Source: Brumimicrobium oceani (GTDB taxonomy: Bacteria; Bacteroidota; Bacteroidia; Flavobacteriales_D; Crocinitomicaceae). Taken from it: a DNA stretch of 57,111 nucleotides. Position numbers and translations under genes: made by a program. Below are positions 27,419 to 36,205 of this stretch, one piece after another. The notes beneath the pieces were generated by a model that worked only from the letters and a program-made list of their open reading frames with translations, was not told the DNA's origin and ran no database searches. The stretch's first letter is position 1. Each line of letters starts with the position of its first letter. The stretch spans positions 1-57,111 of the forward strand of contig NZ_QFRJ01000003.1 of NCBI RefSeq assembly GCF_003143775.1. The letters run 5' to 3'.

Positions 27419-28402
27419 ATGCTAAAAAATACTTTTGTCACTTTAACATCGCTGGCTATCCTACTAATAATCAGTGGATATAACAGTAAGACATACGCTC
27501 AAGACCCTCAGTTTTCGCAGTTTTATGCGAATCCTATTTATTTAAACCCTGCTTTTGCGGGAAGTCATGGTTGTCCAAGATTTGCGGTCAACTACAGAAA
27601 TCAATGGCCACAACTTGATGGTTCTTACGTAACCTACTCGGCATCTTATGACCAATATTTTAAAGGAATTAATGGTGGTTTAGGTGTGATTATGACACAT
27701 GACCAGCAAGGAAAAGGAACAATTAACCATACAACCTTAAGTTTAATTTACAATTATCATTTAAAAGTAAATCGTAAATTCACCATGATGTTTGCTGGTA
27801 AAGCTACTTGGAATCAGAAATTTCTAGATTGGGACCGATTAACTTTTGGTGATATGATAGACCCAAGAAGAGGTTTTATTTATGCTACGGGAGATGTGCC
27901 AAGAGGAGGTTCACGCGGATTTTTTGACGTATCTGCAGGAATGGTTGGTTTTACAGAAAAGTTTTTCTTTGGTGTTTCAGCACATCATTTAAACATGCCA
28001 GATGAATCTGTAATTGTTGGAAATAGTCCAATGCCGATTCGTTTAACAGGTCATGCTGGAGCAAAATTACCTTTAGGAGGAAAATCGCAATACAATACAG
28101 ATATTTCTATCATGCCCAACATGATTTATCAATACCAGCAAGGATTTATGGAAATGCTTTTAGGTACATATGTTCAATATGGGGCATTTACAGCAGGAGT
28201 TTGGTTCAGATCTAGAGATGCATTTATTTTATCTGCCGGAATAAACACCGGAACAATAAAAGTTGGATACAGCTATGATGTTACCGTATCAAGATTAAAC
28301 AATGGTGTTTCTGGTGGTTCGCACGAAGTATCTTTAGGGTTCGACCTAAATTGTAAGACAAAGAAACCAAGTTTTAGAACTATTTCTTGTCCATCTTTTT
28401 AA
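27419..28402 (+). CDS. PorP/SprF family type IX secretion membrane protein
   Basis: A 327-residue outer membrane protein. Signal peptide to about TYAQDP (residue 28), then the PorP/SprF signature QFSQFYANPIYLNPAFAGS, NYRNQWPQLDGSYVTYSASYDQYF and GGLGVIMTHDQQGKGTI. The rest is an outer-membrane beta-barrel ending in sheets around GFDLNCKTKKP. PorP/SprF proteins anchor or couple cargo proteins, including adhesins, to the T9SS. It precedes gldJ by 59 nt on the same strand. In Flavobacterium the PorP gene sits next to gldK; here it is placed next to gldJ. Many paralogues exist, so I do not give a symbol. Confidence 0.9.
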   Translation: MLKNTFVTLTSLAILLIISGYNSKTYAQDPQFSQFYANPIYLNPAFAGSHGCPRFAVNYRNQWPQLDGSYVTYSASYDQYFKGINGGLGVIMTHDQQGKGTINHTTLSLIYNYHLKVNRKFTMMFAGKATWNQKFLDWDRLTFGDMIDPRRGFIYATGDVPRGGSRGFFDVSAGMVGFTEKFFFGVSAHHLNMPDESVIVGNSPMPIRLTGHAGAKLPLGGKSQYNTDISIMPNMIYQYQQGFMEMLLGTYVQYGAFTAGVWFRSRDAFILSAGINTGTIKVGYSYDVTVSRLNNGVSGGSHEVSLGFDLNCKTKKPSFRTISCPSF

Positions 28403-28461
28403 GAAATTTGTAACTAAAGAATAAAAAGACGTTATTTGTATATAAGTTGAAGAGTTAAATT

Positions 28462-30504
28462 ATGAAAACAAAGACCAAAAATATGAAAAGACTAACACAG
28501 TGGTTAATGGCATTCGGTGCTATTGCTATCGTTTCCTCATGTGCTAGGGAAACCTCAAACACTACCGGTTGGGATTATAATAATCCAGGATTGGGAGGCT
28601 TTCAGAAGGTTCCTTTTATGGATCAAGAAACTGGACCAGGTTTGGTCTTAGTGGAAGGTGGTACTTTTACAATGGGACGTGTTGAAGATGATGTAATGTA
28701 CGATTGGAACAACAGACCACGTAGATTAACAGTTTCTTCATTTTACATGGATCAAACAGAAGTATCTAATTTTCACTGGTTAGAATACTTATATTGGTTA
28801 AGCAGAGCCTATGACGGAACATATCCAATGGTATACAAAAATGCTTTACCTGACACATTGGTATGGCGTTCCAAATTAGGATTCAACGAAAAATATGTGG
28901 ATTATTATTTACGTCACCCAGCCTATAGAGATTATCCTGTTGTAGGTGTTTCGTGGTTGCAAGCTAATGATTACGCAAAATGGAGAACAGACCGAGTAAA
29001 TGAATACATTCTTATTCGTGAGGGAATCTTAGATTTCAACATTAACCAGATGGATGAAACAACATTTAATACAGAAGCTTATTTAAACGGAAAAGGTGAC
29101 GAAAGCACACGTCAAAACTTAACCGATTTAAATCCTTCGAAATTGACAGGAAAAAGAGGAAGAACTCTTGGTGAACGTCAAGTAAGAATGTCAGATGGTA
29201 TTCTTCTGCCAAGATATCGACTTCCAACAGAAGCGGAGTGGGAATTTGCATACTACGGTTTAATTGGAAATTTAAACGGTGATGATTCAGAAGTGATTAC
29301 TGGAAGAAGAATCTATCCATGGGATGGGCACTATGTTCGTCAAGACAACGAGGAGTTTCAGGGTCAAATTCGTGCAAACTTTGTGCGTGGACGAGGAGAT
29401 TACATGGGAGTTGCTGGAAACTTAAATGATGGTGCTTCGGTAACTGCTCCTGTTGACCATTATTGGCCAAACGACAATGGATTATACAACATGGCTGGAA
29501 ACGTGGCTGAATGGGTGCTTGATGTTTACAGACCTTTATCTTCGGAAGATGTGGATGAATTCAATCCATTTAGAGGGAATGTTTTCCAAACTAAAGTATT
29601 GAACTACGAAGGAGCTATTGATGAGAAAAATTTCCAAACTGAATATGATGTTCACGGAATGAAAGAATACCTTAATGAATTTGAAAGAATTCGTTTCCAA
29701 AGAGTATCTGCTGAGAAACATGATCCAGATGATGATGTAATCACAAAAGGGATTATGAAAACTAATGAATCGAAAAACCCTGTTGCTAGAGGTTATGCTC
29801 CAGATCCTTATTATGTATCACACAACAGTGAAAAAGACCAAGAAGAGCTACGTATTTTGAAAGAAATCAATGCTATTTTGGATAAAGCAGTTGAGTATAA
29901 AAATGACAAGTTGGATACAGAGGCGTCAATGTATATTCAAGAAAACTTATTCGAAGGAATATTTGTCGATGAGTTTAGAGAAGGTGATTTAGGAGGTGAG
30001 TATGCTTACGAGATAATATCTATCCTTCGAAACGGATTTTCAGATTACATGGTGGAAACTCCTGGTAAATTAAAATACCGTGATGTAACGGAAGAAGAAA
30101 ACATCGGTCGTTTAAATTACAGAAGAGCAGACTATATTGATTATGTTGATGGTGATATAGAGTCTTCTATTCACTATGATAACACAAAACGTAAGAATGA
30201 CATCAACCAAGCAAAACGTGACCCAGACTTAGTAATGTACCAAAGTCAATTTGAGGAATACGATTTAAAAGGTAATGAAATCAAACCAGGAAAAGACAAT
30301 CGTACTGCATGGCCAACAACTCTTGTTTCGAATAAATCACGTGTATACAAAGGTGGTTCATGGAAAGACCGAGCTTACTGGATGGTCGGTGGTAATAGAA
30401 GATTCCTCGACGAAGACAAAGCGACTGACTACATTGGATTTAGATGTGCAATGGATAGAATCGGTAGTCCAGGAGGAATGAATCAAAAGAAAAACAGAAG
30501 ATAA
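28462..30504 (+). CDS. gldJ: Gliding motility/T9SS lipoprotein GldJ
   Basis: A 680-residue lipoprotein with lipobox IVSSC (Cys27) and a formylglycine-generating-enzyme-like fold. The GldJ signature GPGLVLVEGGTFTMGRVEDD is followed by VSSFYMDQTEVSNFHWLEYL, YPVVGVSWLQANDYAKW, LPRYRLPTEAEWEFAYYG and a C-terminal GGSWKDRAYWM and IGFRCAMDR. GldJ stabilises other Gld proteins and links the T9SS to gliding. GldK has a different N-terminal signature, so I prefer GldJ. It appears longer than the roughly 560 residues I recall for Flavobacterium GldJ; the extra length seems to lie in a 150-residue acidic insert between about 410 and 590. It follows porP and precedes murF across a strong terminator. Confidence 0.9.
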   Translation: MKTKTKNMKRLTQWLMAFGAIAIVSSCARETSNTTGWDYNNPGLGGFQKVPFMDQETGPGLVLVEGGTFTMGRVEDDVMYDWNNRPRRLTVSSFYMDQTEVSNFHWLEYLYWLSRAYDGTYPMVYKNALPDTLVWRSKLGFNEKYVDYYLRHPAYRDYPVVGVSWLQANDYAKWRTDRVNEYILIREGILDFNINQMDETTFNTEAYLNGKGDESTRQNLTDLNPSKLTGKRGRTLGERQVRMSDGILLPRYRLPTEAEWEFAYYGLIGNLNGDDSEVITGRRIYPWDGHYVRQDNEEFQGQIRANFVRGRGDYMGVAGNLNDGASVTAPVDHYWPNDNGLYNMAGNVAEWVLDVYRPLSSEDVDEFNPFRGNVFQTKVLNYEGAIDEKNFQTEYDVHGMKEYLNEFERIRFQRVSAEKHDPDDDVITKGIMKTNESKNPVARGYAPDPYYVSHNSEKDQEELRILKEINAILDKAVEYKNDKLDTEASMYIQENLFEGIFVDEFREGDLGGEYAYEIISILRNGFSDYMVETPGKLKYRDVTEEENIGRLNYRRADYIDYVDGDIESSIHYDNTKRKNDINQAKRDPDLVMYQSQFEEYDLKGNEIKPGKDNRTAWPTTLVSNKSRVYKGGSWKDRAYWMVGGNRRFLDEDKATDYIGFRCAMDRIGSPGGMNQKKNRR

Positions 30505-30526
30505 AATTTAGTTTTTTATTATATTT

Positions 30527-30557
30527 AAGCCCCGACAAATTAGTCGGGGCTTTTTTT
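30527..30557 (+). terminator. Intrinsic terminator after gldJ
   Basis: AAGCCCCGAC-AAATTA-GTCGGGGCTT is a perfect 10-bp GC-rich hairpin followed by a T-run. It separates gldJ from murF, which starts 14 nt after the T-run, so murF expression must depend on read-through or an internal promoter. Confidence 0.9.
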
Positions 30558-30570
30558 ATACTTTATTTTT

Positions 30571-31857
30571 ATGGAAGAATTATTTCAATTGTATTATGAG
30601 TGCTCTGAAGTATCGACAGATACCAGGAAAATCACAAAAAACTCATTTTTTATAGCTTTAAGAGGAGAAAATTTCGATGGAAATAAATATGCAGATCAAG
30701 CAATTGAAAAGGGAGCCAAATACGCCATTGTAGATGATGAGTCTGTAGCTAATGGAAAAACAAAATTCCATGTAAACAACAGTCTCCATTTCCTTCAAAA
30801 ATTAGCACAATACCACCGTAATACTTTTTCCATACCCGTGATAGCCATTACAGGAACGAATGGTAAAACCACTACGAAAGAACTTACTGCCGCAGTTTTA
30901 AATAAAAAATTTAATATTTTATTCACTGAGGGTAATCTGAACAATCATATAGGTGTCCCTCTTACCCTACTCCAACTAAACAAAAATCATGATCTGGCAA
31001 TAATTGAAATGGGAGCTAGTAAACTCGGAGATATTAAAGAACTCACAGATATTGCAAATCCAACCCATGGTATCATCACCAATATCGGTCATGCCCACAT
31101 TGAAGGATTTGGCAGTCCAGAAAACATTGTGAAAACTAAAACCGAACTGTATTCGGCGATAAAAGAAAACAAAGGTCTACTATTTTATAATTCGGATGAT
31201 TCTGTGTTAGCCAATAAACTTCCAGCATCTTGTCCTACTCAAACCTATGGCACAACAGGAACTGCAGATATAATTGGAGAAATTCTAGAACTCTCCCCAA
31301 TGCTGAGCTTTCAATGGAAAACCGGGACATATATGTCTCCACAAATCAACACACAAATAATAGGCAAATACAATTTTTACAATATGTTGGCTGCAATTTG
31401 TATAGGGAATCATTTCGAAGTGAAGCAAAATGACATTAATACAGCATTAGCGGAGTATAAACCGAGTAACAATCGTTCACAACTAGAGAAGACGAGTTAC
31501 AATACTGTGATTTTAGACGCCTACAATGCGAATCCAACAAGTGTGAAATCGGCATTAGAAAACTTTGCCGAAATCAGCTCAGAAAACAAGTTATTTGTTT
31601 TGGGTGATATGCTCGAATTGGGAGAAAACACAAATCAATACCATCAAGAAGTTATTCAGTTAGCAAAATCTCTAAATCTTCAAGGAGTATTTGTGGGAAA
31701 TATTTATTCAAGCTTAGCAAAAGTAAATGATATCTTGGCCTTTGACTCTACAGAAACAGCAAAAGACTTTTTTGCAACGGCATTGCCAAAAGATAACCTC
31801 ATTTTACTCAAAGGATCTAGAGGAATTGGATTAGAAAAGCTGATTGAAATACTGTAA
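30571..31857 (+). CDS. murF: UDP-N-acetylmuramoyl-tripeptide--D-alanyl-D-alanine ligase
   Basis: A 428-residue Mur ligase that adds D-Ala-D-Ala to the UDP-MurNAc tripeptide. The ATP P-loop is AITGTNGKTTTKEL, followed by EGNLNNHIGVPLTLL, the conserved IIEMGASKLGDI, NIGHAHIEGFGS with the metal-binding His, and AYNANPTSVKSALENF in the C-terminal domain. STDTRKITKNSFFIALRGENFDG is the UDP-binding N-terminal domain. Length is typical. It follows gldJ, as in Flavobacterium, but a perfect terminator lies between them. Convergent with a small secreted-protein gene, 6 nt away. Confidence 0.95.
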   Translation: MEELFQLYYECSEVSTDTRKITKNSFFIALRGENFDGNKYADQAIEKGAKYAIVDDESVANGKTKFHVNNSLHFLQKLAQYHRNTFSIPVIAITGTNGKTTTKELTAAVLNKKFNILFTEGNLNNHIGVPLTLLQLNKNHDLAIIEMGASKLGDIKELTDIANPTHGIITNIGHAHIEGFGSPENIVKTKTELYSAIKENKGLLFYNSDDSVLANKLPASCPTQTYGTTGTADIIGEILELSPMLSFQWKTGTYMSPQINTQIIGKYNFYNMLAAICIGNHFEVKQNDINTALAEYKPSNNRSQLEKTSYNTVILDAYNANPTSVKSALENFAEISSENKLFVLGDMLELGENTNQYHQEVIQLAKSLNLQGVFVGNIYSSLAKVNDILAFDSTETAKDFFATALPKDNLILLKGSRGIGLEKLIEIL

Positions 31858-31863
31858 TTCAAT

Positions 31864-32736
31864 CTACTCTTTGATTAACTTCTGTTGGAACATTCTACCT
31901 TCTTGCTCAAAAGTAAGTAGGTAAATTCCATTAGGATAACTGTTGAGGAAAATTCTATTGCCTTTTTGCTCATATGAAATATTTTGTCCCTGCATATTCT
32001 TGATTTTTAAGTTTCGAATATTTTGGTCTGATGAAATTTCAAAATAACTATTGAACGGATTCGGAGACACTGAAAAGTCTATTATTTGATTCTCTGACAA
32101 GCCAACAGCTTGGGCATCGCATGCAAAAGGAACTGTTGAATAGTCAATCATACCATCCGAATAGCAACGAATATCTCCAGGAACCGGATCACAAGCGAAA
32201 AATGAGGGGAACATATAATTGGCTCCAATTTTTTCAATGATTGTTCCACCAAACTCGAAATCACTTGTTGAAGCGTTGATTTGTGAAGTATAAACAACTC
32301 TTAAATTTTCACCACTCACCATAATGATTCCTAACGAATCAACTAATAATTCAGTCGTATCAATACCTCCCGAGCCAAAATTTGTTGTATAATTTGGGAT
32401 TTTCCAGACATCCCCAACTGCTGCTCCAAAATCAAATAACATTTCAAATTTATTATTGGTAGGATGATAAAAATAGATACTGTCATTGCTTTCATACATA
32501 AACTGCGAATTCCACATGCAGCCATCAAAATTCCCAAGCAATTTTGAACAATTCAAGCCAAGAACCACAGTGTCCTTCTCTACCTCAATCTTTGTATAAT
32601 CAATATCAAAACTGTTCGTGAAATTTTTCTCAAAATACCATGTCGCTCCAACAGGCGCCCAATTTTGAGACAGCAAATGATTAGATACAAAAGGGATTAA
32701 GAAAAAGAGCGAGAAAAAGAACAAGAGCATTTTCAT
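31864..32736 (-). CDS. Secreted protein with type A T9SS sorting domain
   Basis: A 290-residue protein with a signal peptide (to about residue 23, LLSQNW). The middle, about 25-215, has no family I recognise and is rich in Tyr, Asp and aromatics, with short strands such as FDIDYTKIEVEKDTVVLGL and six Cys. The C-terminus has the sorting-domain pattern: DFSVSPNPFNSYFEI, RNLKIKNMQGQ, LNSYPNGIYLLTFEQEG, and QKLIKE at the stop. It is therefore a likely cargo of the PorU/PorV system encoded a few kb away. It is the only intact small cargo gene in the window. Confidence 0.85.
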   Translation of the reverse strand: MKMLLFFFSLFFLIPFVSNHLLSQNWAPVGATWYFEKNFTNSFDIDYTKIEVEKDTVVLGLNCSKLLGNFDGCMWNSQFMYESNDSIYFYHPTNNKFEMLFDFGAAVGDVWKIPNYTTNFGSGGIDTTELLVDSLGIIMVSGENLRVVYTSQINASTSDFEFGGTIIEKIGANYMFPSFFACDPVPGDIRCYSDGMIDYSTVPFACDAQAVGLSENQIIDFSVSPNPFNSYFEISSDQNIRNLKIKNMQGQNISYEQKGNRIFLNSYPNGIYLLTFEQEGRMFQQKLIKE

Positions 32737-33079
32737 AATGAGTGTTTTAATGAATGTTTAAATTTAAGAAAAAACAAATTGAATAGAGCCTAACACATTC
32801 TCTAAAGTGCTGTTACCAGAAACATTATAATTTTAATTTTCAGTTATACTTGCCCTAGATTCTTCCCTACTTGCACAGGAGTTCCTCATTCGAGACCACT
32901 TTAGGATCACTAGAATTATAAATTCATGTCCAATTATAACAGGATGTCGCAAATTGATTTTCAGTTTTTATCACTTAAAATTAGTTCCTAAATTGGTGAG
33001 TAACAAACAAAGTAATTAAAGGTCCACAATACTTAAACATTTCCTACAATTCCTTGTTTATCATACAAACAAAGTAAAT
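32737..33079. other. 343-nt divergent gap, no gene seen
   Basis: This AT-rich gap lies between the start of the sorting-domain protein and the start of the SDR gene. Neither strand has a coding frame with recognisable content. I found no perfect TTG...TAnnTTTG pair for either gene and no strong palindrome; the word ACAAACAAAGTAA occurs twice just before the SDR start (about 33004 and 33065). Confidence 0.6.
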
Positions 33080-33778
33080 ATGAAAAACTACTTAATAATA
33101 GGAGGTTCTTCAGGGATTGGAGCCGCAGTAACAGAACTATTAGCGAAAGACAACAATACAGTCTTTGCTACCTATCATTCTAATGACTCAAACAGCGATT
33201 CAGATCAGGTTAAATACCATCATTTAGATGTTATGAACAGTGATTTTGAAATGGAATTTTTGCCTGATTCAATCGACGGAGTAGTGTATTGCCCAGGGAG
33301 CATAAATTTAAAACCATTTGCTAGAATTAAGTCCGATGATTTTTTAGCCGACTTTAATTTGCAAGTAAACGGTGCGATTTCAGTACTTCAAAAAGTTTTA
33401 CCAAAGTTGAAGAAATCTGAATCGGCAAGCGTAGTTATGTTTTCGACGGTAGCTGTACAAAATGGGTTCAATTTTCATTCACAGGTAGCCACTTCTAAAG
33501 GGGCCATTGAAGGTTTAACCAGATCTTTAGCTGCTGAGTTTGCTCCAAAAATCCGATTTAATGCTGTTGCGCCTTCATTAACCGACACCAACTTAGCAGG
33601 AAAACTTTTAAATTCTGAAGAGAAAAAAGAAGCCAATGCCCAACGCCACCCTTTAAAAAAGATAGGTAGCGCCATGGATATCGCTGAAATGGCCGTATTT
33701 TTACTATCAGAAAAAGCGAGTTGGATCACAGGACAAATTCTTCATGTAGATGGAGGAATGTCTTCAATTAAAAATTAA
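33080..33778 (+). CDS. Short-chain dehydrogenase/reductase
   Basis: A 232-residue Rossmann-fold oxidoreductase, classical SDR size. The dinucleotide site is IIGGSSGIGAAV (8-17 region), VYCPGSIN corresponds to the NNAG strand, the active-site Ser is in VVMFSTVAVQ, and VATSKGAIEGLTRSLA holds a Lys; the usual Tyr-x3-Lys reads V-A-T-S-K here, so the catalytic Tyr seems replaced (Ala/Thr in the YxxxK position). RFNAVAPSLTDT and GQILHVDGG complete the pattern. Without the Tyr the catalytic mechanism may be altered. It starts an operon with a TetR-like and an AarF-like gene, 3-nt and 10-nt gaps. Confidence 0.88.
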   Translation: MKNYLIIGGSSGIGAAVTELLAKDNNTVFATYHSNDSNSDSDQVKYHHLDVMNSDFEMEFLPDSIDGVVYCPGSINLKPFARIKSDDFLADFNLQVNGAISVLQKVLPKLKKSESASVVMFSTVAVQNGFNFHSQVATSKGAIEGLTRSLAAEFAPKIRFNAVAPSLTDTNLAGKLLNSEEKKEANAQRHPLKKIGSAMDIAEMAVFLLSEKASWITGQILHVDGGMSSIKN

Positions 33779-33781
33779 ACT

Positions 33782-34438
33782 ATGGAAGAGCAAAAATTAA
33801 ATACAAGAGATATAATTTTAGAGAATTACACGAATTATGTCTTAACACACAATCAAAAACCAAAGAGTGTTTATGCATTCACTCAGGAAGCAAAAATTGA
33901 GGAAGCAGAGTTTTATGAACATTTTGGCACATTCGAAGCAATTGACTCAGCTGTATTTGTTGATCTGTTCAGAAATACCCATAAACTATTGGTGCAGGAT
34001 GAGGAGTTTCAAAATGGTGATGCTAAGCATAAACTTCTCAGTTTTTATTTTACCTTTTTTGAAATGCTGACCGCAAACAGGAGTTTGGTAATGTACATTC
34101 TAAAAGAAAACGAAAATAAATTCAAGACATTAAAAATTTTGGATGGCTTAAAAGATGAATATAGGGATTTCGTTGAATCTTTGGAAATTAAATCTCCTGA
34201 TGCCATTATAGATAATCTTGCACATATTGTGGACAGAGGAATGACAAAAGCATCCTACGGTCAATTATTGTTTGTGTTGAAATTCTGGATGGAAGATACT
34301 TCACCCTCTTTCGAAAAGACAGATGTTTTGATAGAGAAAACAATGCATGCCGGTTTTGAGGTATTAAACACTAAACCAGTGAACACATTTGTGGACTTGG
34401 GTAAATTCTTGTGGAAAGAAAGAATGTCAAAAAACTAA
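33782..34438 (+). CDS. TetR-like transcriptional regulator
   Basis: A 218-residue all-helical protein. The N-terminus (TRDIILENYTNYVLTHNQKPKSVYAFTQEAKIEEAEFYEHFGTFEAIDSAVF) has the length and spacing of a TetR HTH: a first helix, a turn and an 'EFYEHFGTFEAI' recognition-helix pattern resembling YxHFxxKxxL. The rest (about 65-218) would be the ligand/dimer domain, typical of a small Bacteroidota subgroup located between SDR and AarF genes. Whether it regulates its own operon cannot be shown. It starts 3 nt after the SDR stop and ends 10 nt before the kinase-like gene. Confidence 0.72.
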   Translation: MEEQKLNTRDIILENYTNYVLTHNQKPKSVYAFTQEAKIEEAEFYEHFGTFEAIDSAVFVDLFRNTHKLLVQDEEFQNGDAKHKLLSFYFTFFEMLTANRSLVMYILKENENKFKTLKILDGLKDEYRDFVESLEIKSPDAIIDNLAHIVDRGMTKASYGQLLFVLKFWMEDTSPSFEKTDVLIEKTMHAGFEVLNTKPVNTFVDLGKFLWKERMSKN

Positions 34439-34448
34439 TATATAAGCA

Positions 34449-35765
34449 ATGAAATCAATTGATAAAATACCGACATCAAAAATTCAGCGAGCGTCTAAAT
34501 TAGTTTCTACTGGCGCAAAGATTGGCGTAAATTATTTGAAATATTACGGTGAAAAATTAGTTGGTTCTGAAGACAAAGCAAAATCAAAACTAGACGAATC
34601 TAATGCATCTGATATTTATGATAGTTTAAAAAGTATGAAAGGGAGTGCATTAAAAATGGCCCAGATGATGAGTATGGATAAAACGATGCTTCCGCAAGCT
34701 TATGTTGAGAAGTTTTCATTGTCTCAATTCTCCGTGCCTCCTCTCTCACCTGCTTTGGTTAAAAAAACTTTTAAACGTTATTTCGGAAAAGATACTGAAG
34801 AGCTTTTTGATACATTTAATTACAATGCGATTAATGCTGCGAGTATTGGTCAAGTTCACCAAGCTGAATTAAATGGAAAAAAACTTGCTGTTAAGATTCA
34901 ATACCCTGGAGTTGCTGAAAGTATTGGAAGCGATCTCGCCATGGTGAAACCCATTGCCTTGCGAATGCTCAATATTAAGGGTAAAGATGCAGATCGCTAT
35001 TTTCATGAAGTAGAAGAGAAATTGATGGAAGAAACCGACTATGCCTTAGAATTGCAGCAAAGTATTTCTGTTTCTGAAGCTTGTCGCCATATTCCTAATT
35101 TACTTTTTCCAAATTATCACAAGGAATTGTCCAACGATAAAATCTTGACGATGGATTGGATGGAAGGTATTCAAATCTCTGAATTCGCTGCGAAAAACAC
35201 CTCCGCAGAGAAGGCCAACAAAGTGGGACAAGCGCTTTGGGATTTTTACATGTACCAGATTCATGTGGTGAAAAAAGTTCACGCAGATCCACACCCAGGT
35301 AATTTTATGGTCACAGCCGATGACCAACTGATCGCTATAGATTTTGGTTGTATGAAAGAGGTTCCTGAGGATTTTTATTTACCTTATTTCGAATTGACCA
35401 AACCAGAAATTTTAAACGATCCTGTTGCTTTCGAGAAACAACTCTATGCCCTAGAGATACTAAAAACCACAGACAGTCCAGAAGAAACTAAATTCTTTTC
35501 TGGTGTCTTTAAAGAGTTGTTAGGCTTGTTTGCGCTTCCTTTTTATAGCGAAGAGTTTGATTTTTCTGACCCAGATTTCTTTAACCAAATAGCAAATATG
35601 GCTGAGAAATATTCAAAAGACGATTCTTTAAGAAAAGTAGACGCTGGAAGAGGTTCTAAACATTTTATATACATTAACAGGGCCTTCTTTGGGCTGTATA
35701 GCTTAATGAATGAATTAAATGCGAATAAGATTATAGTGAACAATTATAAGGCAATTGAAAATTGA
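34449..35765 (+). CDS. AarF/ABC1/UbiB-family atypical kinase
   Basis: A 438-residue UbiB-type kinase-like protein. Family signature residues are in KGSALKMAQMMS (the KxGQ motif has Ala/Met changes: K-x-A-Q), NAASIGQVHQAELNGKKLAVKIQYPG (A-rich loop replacing a glycine loop, plus VAVK-type Lys), EVEEKLMEETDYALELQ, KVHADPHPGNFMV (catalytic Asp/Asn) and LIAIDFGCMKEVPE (DFG). ABC1 proteins are ATP-binding proteins implicated in isoprenoid-lipid (quinone) handling. No predicted membrane helix is evident. It closes a tight SDR-TetR-AarF operon; a terminator follows about 105 nt later. Confidence 0.9.
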   Translation: MKSIDKIPTSKIQRASKLVSTGAKIGVNYLKYYGEKLVGSEDKAKSKLDESNASDIYDSLKSMKGSALKMAQMMSMDKTMLPQAYVEKFSLSQFSVPPLSPALVKKTFKRYFGKDTEELFDTFNYNAINAASIGQVHQAELNGKKLAVKIQYPGVAESIGSDLAMVKPIALRMLNIKGKDADRYFHEVEEKLMEETDYALELQQSISVSEACRHIPNLLFPNYHKELSNDKILTMDWMEGIQISEFAAKNTSAEKANKVGQALWDFYMYQIHVVKKVHADPHPGNFMVTADDQLIAIDFGCMKEVPEDFYLPYFELTKPEILNDPVAFEKQLYALEILKTTDSPEETKFFSGVFKELLGLFALPFYSEEFDFSDPDFFNQIANMAEKYSKDDSLRKVDAGRGSKHFIYINRAFFGLYSLMNELNANKIIVNNYKAIEN

Positions 35766-35869
35766 TAATCTGAAGTTATTTTCTTGTGGACCTTTGCCAA
35801 TAGGTAAAACGAGGTATGCGTGGGGATGTTTGCAAAACATGTGTACGAATCTCTCCGATAATGAGTTTA

Positions 35870-35901
35870 AAAAAGGCGAAATCTAATGATTTCGCCTTTT
35901 T
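35870..35901 (+). terminator. Intrinsic terminator after the SDR-TetR-AarF operon
   Basis: AAAAAGGCGAAAT and ATTTCGCCTTTTT form a 13-bp hairpin around CTAATG or similar, ending in a T-run. It follows the AarF stop by about 105 nt on the same strand. Confidence 0.85.
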
Positions 35902-36120
35902 AATTGTCAATTGATAATTGCCTGTTATTTAGGGCCACATTAAATTTGTGGGGATATGTTATATTATAAAACAATGGCTAGCTATTATCCACACGTCAAT
36001 TAGGAGTAAAATCACGTCAATATTTTTCATATCTATACTTCATTTCGAAATAAGATCGACACTTAGCGATAAGTTTTTTTGTGGCTTGTCGATGTGGAAC
36101 TAGACCGAAAAATAAAAAAA

Positions 36121-36205
36121 GTTCCCACAAGATTTAATCTTGTGGGAACGCTTTAGTCTCCTTCGGTGCTACATCGTGGTATATCTTATGGGAACGCTTT
36201 AGTCT
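36121..36205. repeat. 29-bp palindrome with a 23-bp direct repeat
   Basis: GTTCCCACAAGAT-TTA-ATCTTGTGGGAAC (36121-36149) has perfect 13-bp arms. The right arm plus its flank (36137-36159, ATCTTGTGGGAACGCTTTAG...) recurs with one substitution at 36183-36205, so a second, partial copy sits 46 nt downstream. No T-run follows. Confidence 0.8.

Noticed and set aside
28462-30504. Assignment of the FGE-fold lipoprotein as GldK
   Set aside because: The GPGLVLVEGGTFTMG block with its flank, and the porU-porV/murF neighbourhood, fit GldJ. GldK would be followed by gldL-gldM-gldN, which are absent.
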